Shown here: one piece after another, positions 40,982 to 54,252 of the stretch
How the letters are laid out: each line of letters begins with the position of its first letter
Numbering within the stretch: position 1 is the stretch's first letter
Source: Cotesia glomerata
Lineage: Eukaryota > Arthropoda > Insecta > Hymenoptera > Braconidae
Assembly (NCBI RefSeq): GCF_020080835.1
Contig: NC_058164.1
Span: forward strand, 18,904,688 to 18,968,687
Direction of reading: 5' to 3'
DNA length: 64,000 nt
The notes under the pieces: model-generated
The model's database searches: none
What the model was told of the DNA's origin: nothing
The model's input: only the letters and a program-made list of their open reading frames with translations
Program-made: the position numbers and the translations under genes

Positions 40982-42461
40982 TCCCATACAGGACAATACG
41001 ACGGATCCAGATATGAGCCATGCTTGGCGCAATGCTGTCTATCTCTGGCCCATGCTTGTAAACCCACTTTGGCCCAGCCTTGGTAGAAGTCTGGAGTGAT
41101 AACAGGGTGCTAAGCTTGGTTGCCTTGACTGGCCCAAGCATGATAACCAAGACTGGCCCAAGATTGTTAACCACGACTGGCCCAAGTTTTTAAGCCAAAG
41201 CATGCCCAGGCTTATTCACCACTATAGAATTTACTAAAAGAAGTAGATTACAAAATATATTTAGAATTTAATTGTTTAATGTGAAAATTTGGTTTCAACT
41301 GCACAACAATACTAATTAGTATTAAGAACCCAATTTCGAATAAATTGATTTCTCTGAAATAAAATAGTAAAATTCTACGAAACGGTTAAATTATTTTGTA
41401 TAAAATGAGTAGTTGTTAGTTGAAATTATAAAAAAGGAATTTTTGAATTGTCAATAATTTATTTCAATTTTGATGTAGAGCTAACACAAGTTTAGACGAC
41501 TTAACTCTTAATTTAGACTTAACTTTCGCTAATTATAGAAATAAAGTGAAAATCGCATTTACCCTAACCGAGATTCGAACCCGAGCCGCGCGCTTGCCAG
41601 ACCGACCACTAACCCCTACGCCGTACGACCGATAGGTTAACGCACATCTCACCATTAATATAAGCTAAATCTATATGGTGACAGAGTGTGACGGTTTATT
41701 ATTTATATAATTTATGTTATTTAATATTGTGTTTTGATGAAAATTATCTATTTTTTAAAAATTTTTATTAATTTTAAAAAAAAGCAAAAGTCAAGTTCTT
41801 ACATTAACTTTAGACTTTTTAAATCGTTCTGTATATTTTTAATATCATATTATAATATTTTAATTTTTTTTAAGACCGTATCAATTTTGACGATATACAA
41901 TTGTTTTGTTGAAATAATAAATTTTCAATTTTAGCATTTGCTATCAAATATTCGTTAAGTAATAAATATTTAATGTTCCAAATTCTATTACTTAATGATT
42001 AATTAAATTTGGATTTCCCATCAAATGGCCAAAGTTAGGTTGATCAGTCCTAGCCCAAGTCTGGATCACCATTGAATGGCCATAGCTGGGGGACCCAGTT
42101 CTAGTCCAAGCTCGGGTAATCATTGGGTTGACCAAGGCTAGATTGCCCAGTCCTGGCCGAAGTTAGGGTGACTCTAGGCTTGGCCAAGGCTAGGTTATTC
42201 AGTCTTGGCCCATGTTAGGGTTACCATCCAACGGCCGAGGTTAGGTTACACAAACTTGGCCTAAGTTAGGGTGACTCTAGGCTTGGCCAAGGCTAGGTTT
42301 TTCAGTCTTGGCCCAAGCCTGGGTAATCATTGGAATGGCCAAGGCTGATTGCCCAATTATGGCCCGGGCATGGGAAAATATAGGTTTGCCAAGATGGGCT
42401 TCCCAATAATGTCCCAGGCATGGCCCCGTCGTTCAACTCTAGGGCTTCCTGTATGGGATTG
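40982..42461 (-). mobile_element. family A TIR element, copy A4 (inverted, most complete)
   Basis: ATCCCATACAGGA (40981-40993) and TCCTGTATGGGAT (about 42447-42459) form a perfect 13-bp TIR. Subrepeats GGCCCAAG...TTGGGCCA occupy both ends (41020-41210 and 42010-42430), more numerous on the right. The core contains the tRNA-like module 41565-41634. No interruption is seen. This copy gives the reference structure: TIR, long subrepeat block, AT-rich, tRNA-like, AT-rich, short subrepeat block, TIR. No protein is encoded. Confidence 0.82.
41565..41634 (-). other. tRNA-like module in family A (A4)
   Basis: Complement of ACCGAGATTCGAACCCGAGC and GCCAGACCGACCACTAACCC: GGGTTCGAATCTCGGT with GGTCTGGCAAGCGCGCGGCT and GGCGTAGGGGTTAGTGGTCG. 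The A-box-like GTTAGTGG is better here than in A1. Confidence 0.6.
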
Positions 42462-44821
42462 TACAAAACATTTACAAAATCAATCATCAAAGTTCTTCAA
42501 ACCGTTCTATTTGAGATAAAATGCTCCATATGTTGAAATTAATTTGAAGAATAAAAATATGTAGAAAAAAAATTTTTTTTGTTACAATTTTAATTTCTCA
42601 CAAATACACGGCATAAACTTACTAGCCTTTAAAATACATTTAATCACTATTAGAAAAATAAACTTGATCCGAAAACAAGATCCTTTGTCTTCAATCATGT
42701 AATCAGAAAAGTTTTTGGACAATAGTAAAAATATCTGTGTTCAAGAACTTTTCTGTTTGATCTAAGACAAACGAAATTCTTCAGGAGAATTTTCTGGCTT
42801 AAACAATTTTTTTTATTGTGAATCAACTTGAATTTTTGTGCAGTAGTTTCAAAAATAATTATAATAGGTACACATGTATTCATTTTGTTTCAATTTTAAT
42901 CACAGTGGTTGAGATTTAATTCGAAAAAAATTTTTCAAGAGTATATACTCGTACGTCGGAAAAAATAATAATTTATCAAATAAGAAAAATTTTTGAACAA
43001 ATATATTCTTTTAAGATTTGCTCGACGATGTTTTGAATATACAAGTTGCAAAAAATAAATATGTATTCGAGATTGCGTGTGTTTTATAGGTCGAGTTTCT
43101 GGATCAAATGTGAGAATTTTCTTACTTCCGTTTTATTGGGTAGATCTTCAGTTCATGAATGGTCCATTCAAGAATTTGATGCAGAAGCAAGTTTCATCAA
43201 CAAAGAATTCAACAGAGACCTGCAATCCAATGTCACGTATAAATGTTTCCGTAAGACTTTCCTTTCAAATATATTCCATATCGTTTAAACCCTATAATCA
43301 TAAGGTATTTTTCTCTTCTAACTTTCACAAGCATTGATATTCTCACGGATGTCGTATATAGTTCCAAATACGGTTTTTATTTTTTTACACATATTTTTAT
43401 TAACGTTATTGTTCGATTCTCAGTATAATCTGTATAACACCTGAACAATTGTAAATTATATAGATCTTCGATGAGGACCTATATAAAATTAATAAATGTA
43501 TAAACGTGTATTGTGCATACTTTTGAATATATAAAATAAAACACTCTTTTTTTCATTTTTATTAATAGTGTAATATTTTATTGAAGAACTATAGTCAATT
43601 ACAAAAAGATTTAATTTTATTTTAAGATAATACCAACAAGTCTGATAATATTTTTATTTTAAATACAATTAATTTTTTAAAACAAAAACTTACTTTGAAA
43701 AATATATTGTTATACTTAACTTATGAAAAAAAAAGTTGAAATATCTGATAATCGCTTAAAAAATTCGGAATTTATTTGAAAAAATAAATTTTCTAAATTC
43801 TCAGCAATTGTATCTTTTAGACATTTTTCTCAAAACAATCTGCCAGATTGAATTAGTTCATATTGTCATTGTATTTTTTTTTTCCATTCTTGAAGAAATA
43901 TAATTATAATTTACATTTTGCCTCCTGTTTTAAAAAATAATTTATATTCTATAATTATCCAACAAGAAGAAGTATTTTTATAAAAGCTAATTTATTTGTT
44001 ATTGTAATTGCCAGATTGCACTTGCAAAACTTTAGTATTATATCATACTGTTGGAACCTTTTATACAAGAAGCTGTGAAATTAAATATTGCCAATTATAT
44101 CAATTAATCATTTGTTATTCTTATATCTGGTTTAGACTATTTAAAAAATAATAGGCATGCACATTTTAAACGAATATCTTGTGATTAAATATTAACATGA
44201 ATGTTTAATTATAACTTGCAAAAATATATACATGTACACTTATGACAATAAAAGATAAGAATATCACAATGACATTATTCTCGCAGCTGTAAATTAGTTT
44301 AACGACGAGACTCGTTCGTTATTGCTATGTTAATTGTAGTCACTATTGTTTACTGCTATTGTCTAGGTTCTTATCTACATATCAATAAGCATAGAATAAA
44401 GGCTTAAGAAATATTGGTAAGCTACCTTCGTGACCTATAAAATGTATATAGTTTTAAAAAGCTTGACATACATTTGTTCTAAAACAGGTTCTATATTTTA
44501 TCTGAATAACAATAACGCTCTTAATTATCTTCAGGGTGCTGTCTATTCATGTGCTTCTAAGGGTATTTTTTAAATTAAAGATATCTCTACCCTGTTACGA
44601 TGAAACGACTAATCTTAAAATACGCTATTTGGTCATTTAAAAACTATAAGAAAGTTTTTCTCATGTCACTTGATATGCCATCATTGTAAAAATTTAGTTA
44701 GTTTTAATAATTATACGTTTATTAATAGTAATAATAAATTAACTAGAGATAGAAGAAACGTATCTGATATGCAATAAAAAGTGGAAAATAAATAATGAAA
44801 GTGAAAATATAAAAAAAAATT
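42462..44821. other. repeat-poor AT-rich region
   Basis: Largely single-copy looking. 43091-43312 is a candidate exon (separate entry). 43560-44800 is AT-rich with only short open frames and no motif. Confidence 0.4.
43091..43312 (+). CDS. candidate isolated exon, product unknown
   Basis: The segment is bounded by an acceptor-like TGTGTTTTATAG (ends 43090) and a donor-like CATAAG/GTATTT (43312/43313). It has one open frame through its length (VSGSNVRIFLLPFYWVDLQF...SFKPYNHK). Base composition is less AT-rich than the flanks. A second frame (WIKCENFLTSVLLG...) is open too, so frame choice is uncertain. I recognise no domain. It may be an exon of a gene that continues elsewhere, or a chance ORF. 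Confidence 0.2.
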
Positions 44822-45482
44822 AGAAAAACGGTTGACCCTAAAGGCCATCCCTGCAACTTCCCGCTACCTCCATACCTAAGTGCTCAACAATTCACTTATT
44901 TTTTAAGCTCTTCGGGCTCAAAAATATATTTTTTGTGTAATTTTGAGCTTTCTGAGCTCAAATAAATTGCTGTTCTGTGCTTTTGAGCTCTTCGAGCTCA
45001 AAAGGCTAATGGAGGTTTTATAGAACACTATTTTTTGAATTTTCAAACCGCAATAACTTTTTAATGAATAAATCGATTTTCTCGCGGCTTACGGCATTCA
45101 ACGCAGTTTTTTGAGTTCTTTGAAAAATCTTCAAGCGTAAACTGGTCAGACTGAAAATTCAATAGAAATTCTGAAAAAAACATTTTTTCCAATTTTTTTC
45201 GACAACGATATCTCACGAACAAATCAACCGATTTTGACCGGGCTGGTGGCAATCGACGTGGTTTTTTGAGGTTAAGAGCTGATTAGTTTTTGGAATTGAT
45301 CGGTTCAGCCGTTTAAAAGATCTTTCAAAAAAACGAATTTTTGGAAATTTTATTTTTGGGATTTCTCAAAATTGAGCGACTCAAATTCTGTAAATTAGTA
45401 TCGGAATTCTAGGGGCAAAGGAACTCTTCAGAACGCCGCTTATTTCGATCGAATCGAATGATTCGTTCAAAAGTTATGAGAC

Positions 45483-45551
<69 letters not shown>

Positions 45552-45709
45552 TACATACAGAAACGGTGACATCACCGCGGAAATAGTCAGGAAAGCTTCC
45601 TAGGACCTCAAAACGTCGAGATCTGATGAAAACTCGATTTTCGAAAAACGGGGTGAAAACAATAACTTCCCGATTTTTGAAAATTTTCAATTTTCTTAGC
45701 GGGAAGTTA
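44822..45709 (-). mobile_element. family H repeat, copy H3 (complete)
   Basis: From ACGGTTGACCCTAAAGGCCA to TTTTCTTAGCGGGAAGTT, with an (AC)n tract at 45484-45547 and GAGCTC palindromes near 44905-45005. It closely matches H2 (H2 and H3 share the same 63-residue chance frame). Confidence 0.82.
45484..45547. repeat. (AC)n microsatellite in H3
   Basis: About 60 bp of pure CA inside family H, followed by ATACATACATACAG. Confidence 0.97.
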
Positions 45710-45782
45710 AAAATTTTCCATTTTTTTGATTAAAAATAAAATGTTTGAAAAAAAAATTAATCTGTTGTTTTTATTATTACTA

Positions 45783-46582
45783 CACTGATAAAAGGATTTA
45801 GTACAGAGTACTAAATTGATTTAGTAACAAAATTTTTATTCATTTATTTGGGAGAAACAAATATTTTGTACCTATCAATATTATTTGTTACAGCTTAATA
45901 AATGATTTTTTTATATGAACAAAGCCTTATTACATGGAAATAAATATTTAGTTCCATCAAATAATATTTAGTAACAGGTACTAAATATTTCTTTGGCAAG
46001 TATTGTCGGTAGATGGCTATGCTTTAATTCCAATGTTTATGTGATACATAACCTATTCACTCACTATAGATTATTTTATTCAGCTCGATTTTGGGAGATT
46101 TATTAAACCTTTAAAAACACACATACTCCCAATAAATATCTTCTATTTATGTTTTTTCTCAGTGGAGTTTAGTTTACATTTTTTAATTTGTCTATTATTG
46201 ATGTGTTAAAAACTTAATTTTTAATTTTATAAATGTCTCAAACGGAAAAATATAATTTAATGAGATTCTTTTCTTTATAATACATTATATTTTTACTTAA
46301 AATTATTTATTTTAATTATTTTAATTTATTTTAAGTTAAAAAGTTAGGTTACACGCTAAAATTAGTTAAAAAATTAATTTCTTTGATATCAATAAACGAT
46401 TTATTGAGTACCAATAAATCATTTATTAAATACTACTAAATATTTATTTGGTGGAACTAAATGAGCTTTAATAAATGATTTAGTACCTATTACTAAATAT
46501 TTGGTAATGAAAGGTTTGTTACTAAATCATTTAGTATCTGTTACTAAATCTTATTAAATAGAACTAAATCCTTCTATCAGTG
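45783..46582. mobile_element. element S, 0.8-kb TIR element with TA duplication
   Basis: CACTGATAAAAGGATTTAGT (45783) and ACTAAATCCTTCTATCAGTG (ends 46582) are inverted copies with one or two mismatches, flanked by TA on both sides. Many ACTAAATATTT/TTTAGTACC words lie inside. TA duplication points to the Tc1/mariner group. Non-coding. A fragment recurs at 22515-22635. Confidence 0.85.
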
Positions 46583-48018
46583 TATTTAATAAATTAACAA
46601 CAAAAAATTTCAATTTACTAACAAAATTTATGACTTTTTCAAACTTTTTGCTCTTGGATTTTGTTTGATTCATTTCATTTTGCAATAGTTATAATTATAT
46701 CTGTGTATAAATAAAAGCTAATTTTTTATTGCAACATTTGATCATTTTAAGTTTATCCTGATGTATCTGTGAATTTCTATCATTATTATTCTCAAAAAAG
46801 AGCACTTGAAAAAGGGGGGCAAAGCTCCCTATTTGAAAAAGTGATTATGTGATAGTTCGATAGCATTTAAAATTATGTGACACGTAGAGAAAAATGTTAA
46901 AATAACTATCAAACGTAACCTCCAATATAATTTAATGCAAAAAACTTAAGATACTCTGAATCGACTATATGGTAAATGTCTAAAAAAATCAGTATACTCG
47001 ACATATAGTGAAAATAGCAATACGTATCTCATTCTGACAATATTTCTCTCTTCGTATACGTGGATTAGTTTTTGATTTAGAAATTTTGGCTTTGGGAAAT
47101 TGTTTCAGTGAAAAATTTTGTACTAAGTTAATTATTGTTGAGAAATTTTTTTTTAAGAAATTTTTGTCTAAGAAAATATAACTGAAAAAATTTTCATACC
47201 AATAAATTGTGACGCAGAGGGGTTTTGTCTTGAGAAATTATTACTGAAAAATAATGCAACTTATATACATTTCTAACCCAAAAATCTACGAACTATGTTC
47301 GAAAACCACCTTTTTGTAAATTTTAAATTGCATTATCTCTCGAACGAATCAATCGATTTTGATGTAGTTTACAGTATTCAGTTTATTCCCTCAAGCGAAA
47401 AAAATATCATCCTATATTAGAAACAATCTGATGCAAAATTTCGGAGTTATATAAAAATAACACTTTTTTTCGATAGTGACATCTCTTGAACAAATTCAAT
47501 TTATCCGATTTGCGACATTGAACGCGGTATTTTTAGTTCAAAAAGATTACTCATTACTTGCAATATAATCTGACAGGAAATTCCAAAGTTGTGCGAAAAA
47601 AACAATTTTTTCAAAATTTCTCCAGAACGAAATTTCTTGAACGAATTAACCGATTTTGATGCAGTTTCCGAAAATCGAAGCTGTTTTATAGGTTAAGAAC
47701 TGATTGAATTTGGGAATCAATCGATACTCTAGTTTAAAAGTCATCTCCAAAAATTATTTTTTTGGAAATTGTATTTATAAGATATCTTAAAATCTACTGT
47801 GCCAAACTTAATTCGAATTCACATGAAATCTAATGGCAATATGATTTTTTCGAACGCTGTAAACCGCGTTTTCATAGGTCAAACCGTTTGAAAATTATAA
47901 GAGAACCATAGTGAAACTAATAAATTTTCAATTAAATTAAACAGAAAAACTCATGAATTCAAGATTTCAATAACTAAAACCGAATTTTTTTGTTGACGTG
48001 TAGGTAAAATATTATTTA
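46583..48018. other. AT-rich with diverged family H interior
   Basis: 47290-47930 carries family H phrases in decayed form (CTCTCGAACGAATCAATCGA, AACGAATTAACCGATTTTGA, AGGTTAAGAACTGATTGAA). The remainder is AT-rich. No gene. Confidence 0.45.
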
Positions 48019-48170
48019 CACAGTAAAAAATTTTTCATCAATGTGTAAGTGTAAAAATTTTTATGTAGAAAATTACACTCTAGTGTGTAGAATTTTACAT
48101 TCTCATGTGTTGATTCAACACACTAGAATGTAGAATTAACATTAGTTTGTGTAAAAACAGTCAGTAACAC

Positions 48171-48703
48171 AAATCTGAGCAAAAACAGTTTCACTGTAAA
48201 AAAATCGCGCCAAGTCCACATTCATAAGACTATTAAGAAAAAAAAATTTTATTTCTTTACAAAAAGATATAAAATAAAAAATTAAAAAATCCAAGATACC
48301 GATATGGTTGTATATGATTTTCGGAAATTAAAAAAAAATTTTGTTGTAAATTTAAAAATTAAAAGAAACAATTTTGGAGCGTATTTAGTGTGCGTGGTTA
48401 CAAAATATTTCACTTTTTATGAAATTCGTAAAATCTATCTACTAGGACTTTTAAAAAAAATTAAAGTACACAATCATGCACACCAAGTAAGTTCCAAAAT
48501 TGGTTTCTTTTAATTTTTAAATTTACAAAAAAATTTTTTTTAATTTCCGAAAATCATATACAACCATATCGGTATCTTGGATTTTTTAATTTTTTATTTT
48601 ATATCTTTTTGTAAAGAAATAAAATTTTTTTTTCTTAATAGTCTTATGAATGTGGACTTGGCGCGATTTTTTTACAGTGAAACTGTTTTTGCTCGGATTT
48701 CAT
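48171..48703. mobile_element. 533-bp palindrome with about 170-bp arms
   Basis: GAGCAAAAACAGTTTCACTG...ATCGCGCCAAGTCCACATTC at the left is repeated inverted at the right (GAATGTGGACTTGGCGCGAT...CAGTGAAACTGTTTTTGCTC). Arms are almost perfect and the loop is about 180 bp. The open frames in the arms are low complexity. Confidence 0.88.
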
Positions 48704-49106
48704 TATTTTTTGTAATTATAATAAAAATTGACAATTTCAATTTAATACATTTCCGGTGGCAAACTATCCCCTTTAAGCTATAGTTCATGTAAAAGTTATT
48801 CTTGCGCCGCCTGGCGTGTGTAATTGCAAGCTGTCAAATATCTTTTTTTCACTGTAGTTTCCCATCTATTATAAGATTAGCATGCATCCTTATATTATTT
48901 AGTCTCTGACCGTCCGCTTTTTACATAAGAAAAAAGTTAAAATCTAAAAATCTGGGTCACTATAGTTTGTGCTGATTATTTTTAATAATTTTAAATAGAA
49001 ATTATAAAGATAATTGATAATAATCAAGTAATACGCGTAATAAAAAGCATGAACTACTATTATAAAATATCATATGAAAAAAAAATCAAAATAAATTTGA
49101 AAAAAA

Positions 49107-49793
49107 TTAGGAAAACGGTTGACCCTGAAGGCCATCCCTGCAACTTCCCGCTAATTCCATACGTAGGCGCTTAAAATTGCACCAATGACGTTTTTGAGCT
49201 CTTCGAGCTCAAAAATACAATTTATGGGTTATTTTGAGCTCTCCGAACTCAAAGAGATTGCTTTCCTATGCTTTAAAGCTCTTCGAGCTCAAAAGTCTGA
49301 TAGAGATTTGATAAGACACTATTTTTTGAATTTTTAAACCGCAATAACTTTTGAATGAATAAACCGATTTTTACGCGGTTAGAAGCATTCGACGCAGTTT
49401 TTCAAGCCTCACAAAGAATTTTAAATTTTGAATTGATCGCGCTAGGAATTTTGGAGTTATTCCGAAAAAACACTTTTTTCGGTTTTCTTTCGTTCACGAT
49501 ATCTCTCGAATGAATCAACCGATTTTGACCGGGATGGTGGCGATCAACGTGGTTTTTTGAGGTTAAGAGCTGATTAGTTTTTGGAATTGAACCTTTAAGC
49601 CGTTTAAAAGTTATTCCAAAAAAACCACATTTGAAAAAAAATTTTTTTTCAGTTTTTTTAAGATTTCTCAAAATCTATCGATCTGAATCATTCCAAATAG
49701 TTTTTAAAATCTAAGTTTGGTCAAGCCCTTTCGAATGGCACCAACCGCGATGAAATCGGTCACGCCGTTCAAAAGTTATAAGCGGTTCACATA

Positions 49794-49855
<62 letters not shown>

Positions 49856-50012
49856 TACATACAGACACCGTGACAACCTCGCGGGGATAGTCAGGGAAGC
49901 TTCCTATGACCTTTAAACGTTGAGATCTGATGAAAACTCGATTTTTGCAAAACGGGGTGAAAACAATAACTTCCCGATTTTTGAAAATCTTCGATTTTCT
50001 TAGCGGGAAGTT
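49107..50012 (-). mobile_element. family H repeat, copy H4 (complete)
   Basis: AACGGTTGACCCTGAAGGCC to GATTTTCTTAGCGGGAAGTT with (AC)n at 49799-49851. It has TAATTCC in the position where H1 carries C1, giving the empty site for that insertion. Confidence 0.82.
49799..49851. repeat. (AC)n microsatellite in H4
   Basis: About 50 bp of pure CA followed by ATACATACATACAG, as in H3. Confidence 0.97.
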
Positions 50013-50153
50013 AAAAAATTTGTAACCTCAAAAAACCGTTCTGCTTACGGTATATACACACTCGGTAGTCTGGCTTGAGAACGGAACTTGGCGCCAGACT
50101 CCATCGAGTCTGTTGATATTTGTGTTAAATTTGACGAAAATTTTTTTACTGTG

Positions 50154-52432
50154 TAAAATGCAATTTTTATTATGCTGTTACAACGTCAAAGTATCATTGT
50201 CGTAGATTTTAAACAAATACTGTCAATACACAGAAGACATTAATCTTTATATCTTAAACTCATTCAATTATTTACCGCATTTTTATACCAGATGAAATCG
50301 CGAAAATTGATTAACAACGTAACCTGTAAAAAAGTTTTTTGAGTGCTCGAAGTCCCAATTCCCTTGATGGTAGCGATAATATCGGTTAGTATGGATGATT
50401 CGCTTGAGCATACCTTTCAACTCTTAACTTTTTTAGTTTTGGTCATATTGGGAGGTCAAACTAAGCATCAGAAGATGGAATATAAACAAAAGATAAAATG
50501 AGGGATTCATATCAAGGTACAGTCAACATTGTATGGGTACTCATACAAGGGATAGATTCGAGATCATACACCGTCGCGATGAAAGTCAAATAGTCTATGA
50601 TAGCATAGAGATACTCAGTACCTTGAAGAGAAGGTGGAAACCAATTTATAGTGTAGCGAATCATTAACTACACGACGCGCCTGCGTGTTTTTATGATAAA
50701 ATTGTTACGCCCACATTTTATTATTAACTTTAAATTGTAAGATATTAAAAAAATGTGTATCACTTCTGGAAATTCATAGTCAATTACTCATAGTGTAAGT
50801 TACATAATACTAGATTTTATATCAGCTTTAAATTTAAGCAAATAGCTGACAATACTAAATCATTTATATCACGTATTTACGTCATATGTTGATTATTTTT
50901 TCGATTAGTAATAATTTATTTCTCTATTCACTAAAAAATGTATTAATAGTATCTTTGTTGAAATGTTATAACGATGTTGTAGGTGGTATTCAACAGATTG
51001 CTTCAATTGATGGCTGTCTTCAAAAAAAGTTTGTTTAGAAGTTTTCTTTGAATACTTGAAAACTATTTATATATGTCTTTTGATCGATGAAATACTAATA
51101 TTTATAACAATTTTTAAAGTACTGCTAAATTACCTGGATTTCATCTAATAATTTATATTATCTTATAAATTTAGGAAGGTTACATAAAATTTCTTTATTT
51201 ATTGATACAGATCCGACCGCTCATATGCTAATGACAGACCAATGGCAGGGTCATTAATAATATTACAATAATTTCAATCATAAGTGAAAGACAGTTATAA
51301 TTATGATATTTATCAATTGTTTTTCGTCCTTTATACAATAATTTAATAATATCCATAACAATCGTAGCAAAAATATTCACAATATGCCAATCAAACTCTG
51401 AGAAATCATTTACTTATTTACTTATACTTATTTACTTAATCGTACTATTATTATTGTAGGTATCGAGGACAATTTTATATGTCACATCAAAAACTATAAA
51501 TACTATTACTGAACGTTATTTCAATACTGAGTCATTATAAATATTAGAGTGTTTGAGGACACTGGCTGGTTAGACCCTAAAATATCAATCTTTTCAATAT
51601 CATTTTGACAAATGTCATAACAAGCAGGGATTATTTTCCACAAAGAAGCAGACTAGAAAAAATTTGAACAAGCTACTGGTGGATAGAAAATTTGAGATTT
51701 TGAATCTTGAGCAGATACCGTTATGGATAGAATAAATAATAATTTTGGACAATATGTATCCGTTACACAAATTTTATATAAAGAGAATAGATGCCCATTT
51801 TCTCCTCTCTTCCAGGATCAACATTTTTGTATCAGCACATAATTCTAGATAATCAAAACCAACAGTTTGATAGTTACTATACTTTTTCCAATATGGATAT
51901 TCTAGACATTTACGTTGTGTTTTTTCCATTAGAAAAAAATTTGTTATATACAAAACCTTAAAAATGACTGAGTATAGATATAATTGAGACGTTGGTCGAC
52001 TCTCTGAGGGCCTAATTTTATTCACAATTAAAAAAAAATTATCTTGATTCACTAGAAAATAATCATCCAAGCTAAGATTTGGAAGAATTAGATTATCTTG
52101 AATTAAACAAAAAAATTCTTGAACCAATGAATTTTTCTTAGTTCAAGTAAATTTTATTTTGTTCAAGAATTTTTCTGCTCAACCCTAGATATAATGAATT
52201 GTTTTGGGATGATTTCTTAGTTTATGATATCGATTTTTTTTCTTAAATCAAATCAATTTTTTAGCAGTGCATGTTACTAGCATGATAGTATTTTATATTA
52301 AAAAATGGATTAATTTTAAGATCATTCTAATACAGTTTTTCCTTTTGAGCATTTTTAATCAAAAAGTTTAGAAAAAATTAGCCGGACAGAGAATATAAAT
52401 TTTTAGTAACAACTACAACGATCTCACTTAGA
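50154..52432. other. repeat-poor region, no gene recognised
   Basis: Mostly single-copy looking AT-rich DNA. 50340-50700 is less AT-rich and could hold regulatory or untranslated sequence. The frame 51774-52127 on the minus strand has no motif, and its start overlaps a family J-like short inverted repeat (52010-52275). No exon is defended. Confidence 0.4.
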
Positions 52433-53451
52433 CAAAAAAAAAATTAACTTAAATCAAGAACATAATTTTAAATAATTTTAAGGAACTTTTTTTTTTTGAT
52501 TTGAGTCGAAAAATTTTTAAACTAAGAAATTCTTGATTCAAGAATTTTTCGTTTCGATTCAAGACAATGAAACTCTTCAAAATTACACTGAGAGATAATT
52601 TTATTCACAGCGAATAAAAACGCGTATTTGGATTTTTTTTACTTTAGTACTACTTGTCAATAAATATTAATTACATATAAATATAATTTGTTTTGCAGTG
52701 AATAAAATTTTATTGGTATTTAATAAAATTTTATTAGATACTAATATGTGTTTATTAAAACCACCGCCAGTCTCGCTTTAACGGTAGCCATCTTTAATCC
52801 TAAAGTCAAGGCGTAAAATTCGGAGTTATTGTTTATTAATAGTGAATAAAAATTAAAATAATTATTAAACAGTGAAGAGTGTCTATTAAACAATGGATGT
52901 TTTATTAAAAGAAAGGGGTTTAGATGCATTGTGGCCAATTTTTCAACGCTAATAAAAATTAAAATTTCTTTAAGTAATTCAATGTATATATGTGTATATT
53001 TATAACCTGCTTGTGGTTAGCCTTATTTGATTTTTAATTTTAATGTCATCACAAGTGCGAATGATACCATTATTATATCATGTAGTGATTTTCAATAAAA
53101 GAAAAGTTAGTTAAATATAATAAATTCTAATTATTTTTTTATAAATATTCATAACACTGAAGTTAGCCGTCAGCTGTCAATTTTAAAAATTTTTTTAACA
53201 AATCAATCACAATAAAAAAATGCTTCTAAAAATTTTCACTTGTAATTTTTATTAATTTTCACATGTAGAACTTTTTGATCATATATTATTTTTATAATAA
53301 TTTAATTACTATAAAATAAAAATAAAAATTTTTTAATTTATCTGTCAACTTCAGTGTCATAAATATTGGCCTTTAAGAATTAAAAAAAAATTTCTATGTA
53401 TTTTCATTATAAAATTCCGTTTCCTGATTTATATTTTTTAATTTGAAACTA

Positions 53452-53857
53452 CCCGCATGGAAAAATATATATGCGAAAAATATATGCAAATATATATTTT
53501 CACATATATGTTTTTTGCGCTAAATATATGTCCGCATATATGTTCACATATATGCGCGCATATAAATGCAATATATATGTCTAGAGATACACAGAAAATA
53601 ATTTAACTTGAATCAAGAAAATAATTTTGAAGAATTTAACTTTCTTGAATTGAGTAAAAAAATTCTCAAACTTAGAATTTTTTTTTTCAGTGTATGCTTA
53701 CATATATGTCTACATATATGTAAGCATGTATCTCTGTATATATGTCAGCATCTATGAGAAAAATATATGTTAATATATTTTTTTTTGCGTAAATATATGC
53801 GGCATATATATTATATATGCGACATATATTTTTGACATATATATTTCTCCATGCGGG
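53452..53857. mobile_element. element V, AT-rich TIR element with TA duplication
   Basis: CCCGCATGGAAAAATATATA (53452) and TATATATTTCTCCATGCGGG (ends 53857), TA on both sides. The interior is ATATATGCGCATATATG-like and itself contains a small J-type MITE at 53589-53697. Confidence 0.82.
53589..53697. mobile_element. family J MITE, copy J4 inside V
   Basis: CACAGAAAATAATTTAACTT...TTGAATCAAGAAAATAATT to TTTTTTTTTCAGTGTA. It interrupts the ATATATG series of V. Confidence 0.6.
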
Positions 53858-54184
53858 TAAGGATAATCGCCAATAGTTTAACATTATTTGGTGATAATAC
53901 CCGACTAGAAATTTTAATGTAAGACCTATTGGGCCCGCGTTGGGTTTCCTAATAGGGACCCCACATGGGGATGTCACGCAGTCCTATGCGGCCCTCATTG
54001 GGCAATCCCTTTTAGGTCCCAAGGGGGAAATCCCTTTCAGAACCCAATCTAAATTTTGAAAGAAAAAATATTATGATTTTTGAAAAGATTAAAAATAATT
54101 TGGGATCAGATACTCATATTATATTAGACCCCATTAGTAAATTTAATTTGAATTGAAATGAAATCGTTGATCGAAAAAATCCTT

Positions 54185-54252
54185 GTCGTGAGTTGGGCTC
54201 GAACTTGCATCTTCTAGGTCCTCAGTCCTTGACGTTACCGCTGGTCAAAGCG
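54185..54252 (-). other. tRNA-like module in C2
   Basis: Minus strand CCAGCGGTAACGTCAAGGAC...GATGCAAGTTCGAGCCCAAC. It has a B-box-like GTTCGAGCC at the right distance from AGCGGTAACG. The T stem is poor. It lies at a position comparable to the module in C1. Confidence 0.45.

Larger units (their letters stand above)
48019..50153. mobile_element. element T, TIR element with nested palindrome and H4
   Basis: CACAGTAAAAAATTTTTC (48019) and GAAAATTTTTTTACTGTG (ends 50153), each flanked by TA (48017-48018 and 50154-50155). The original interior is CATTCTCATGTGTTGATTCA-like at the left and CTCGGTAGTCTGGCTTGAGA at the right. A palindrome (48171-48703) and H4 (49107-50012) lie inside. No coding sequence. 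Confidence 0.72.
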
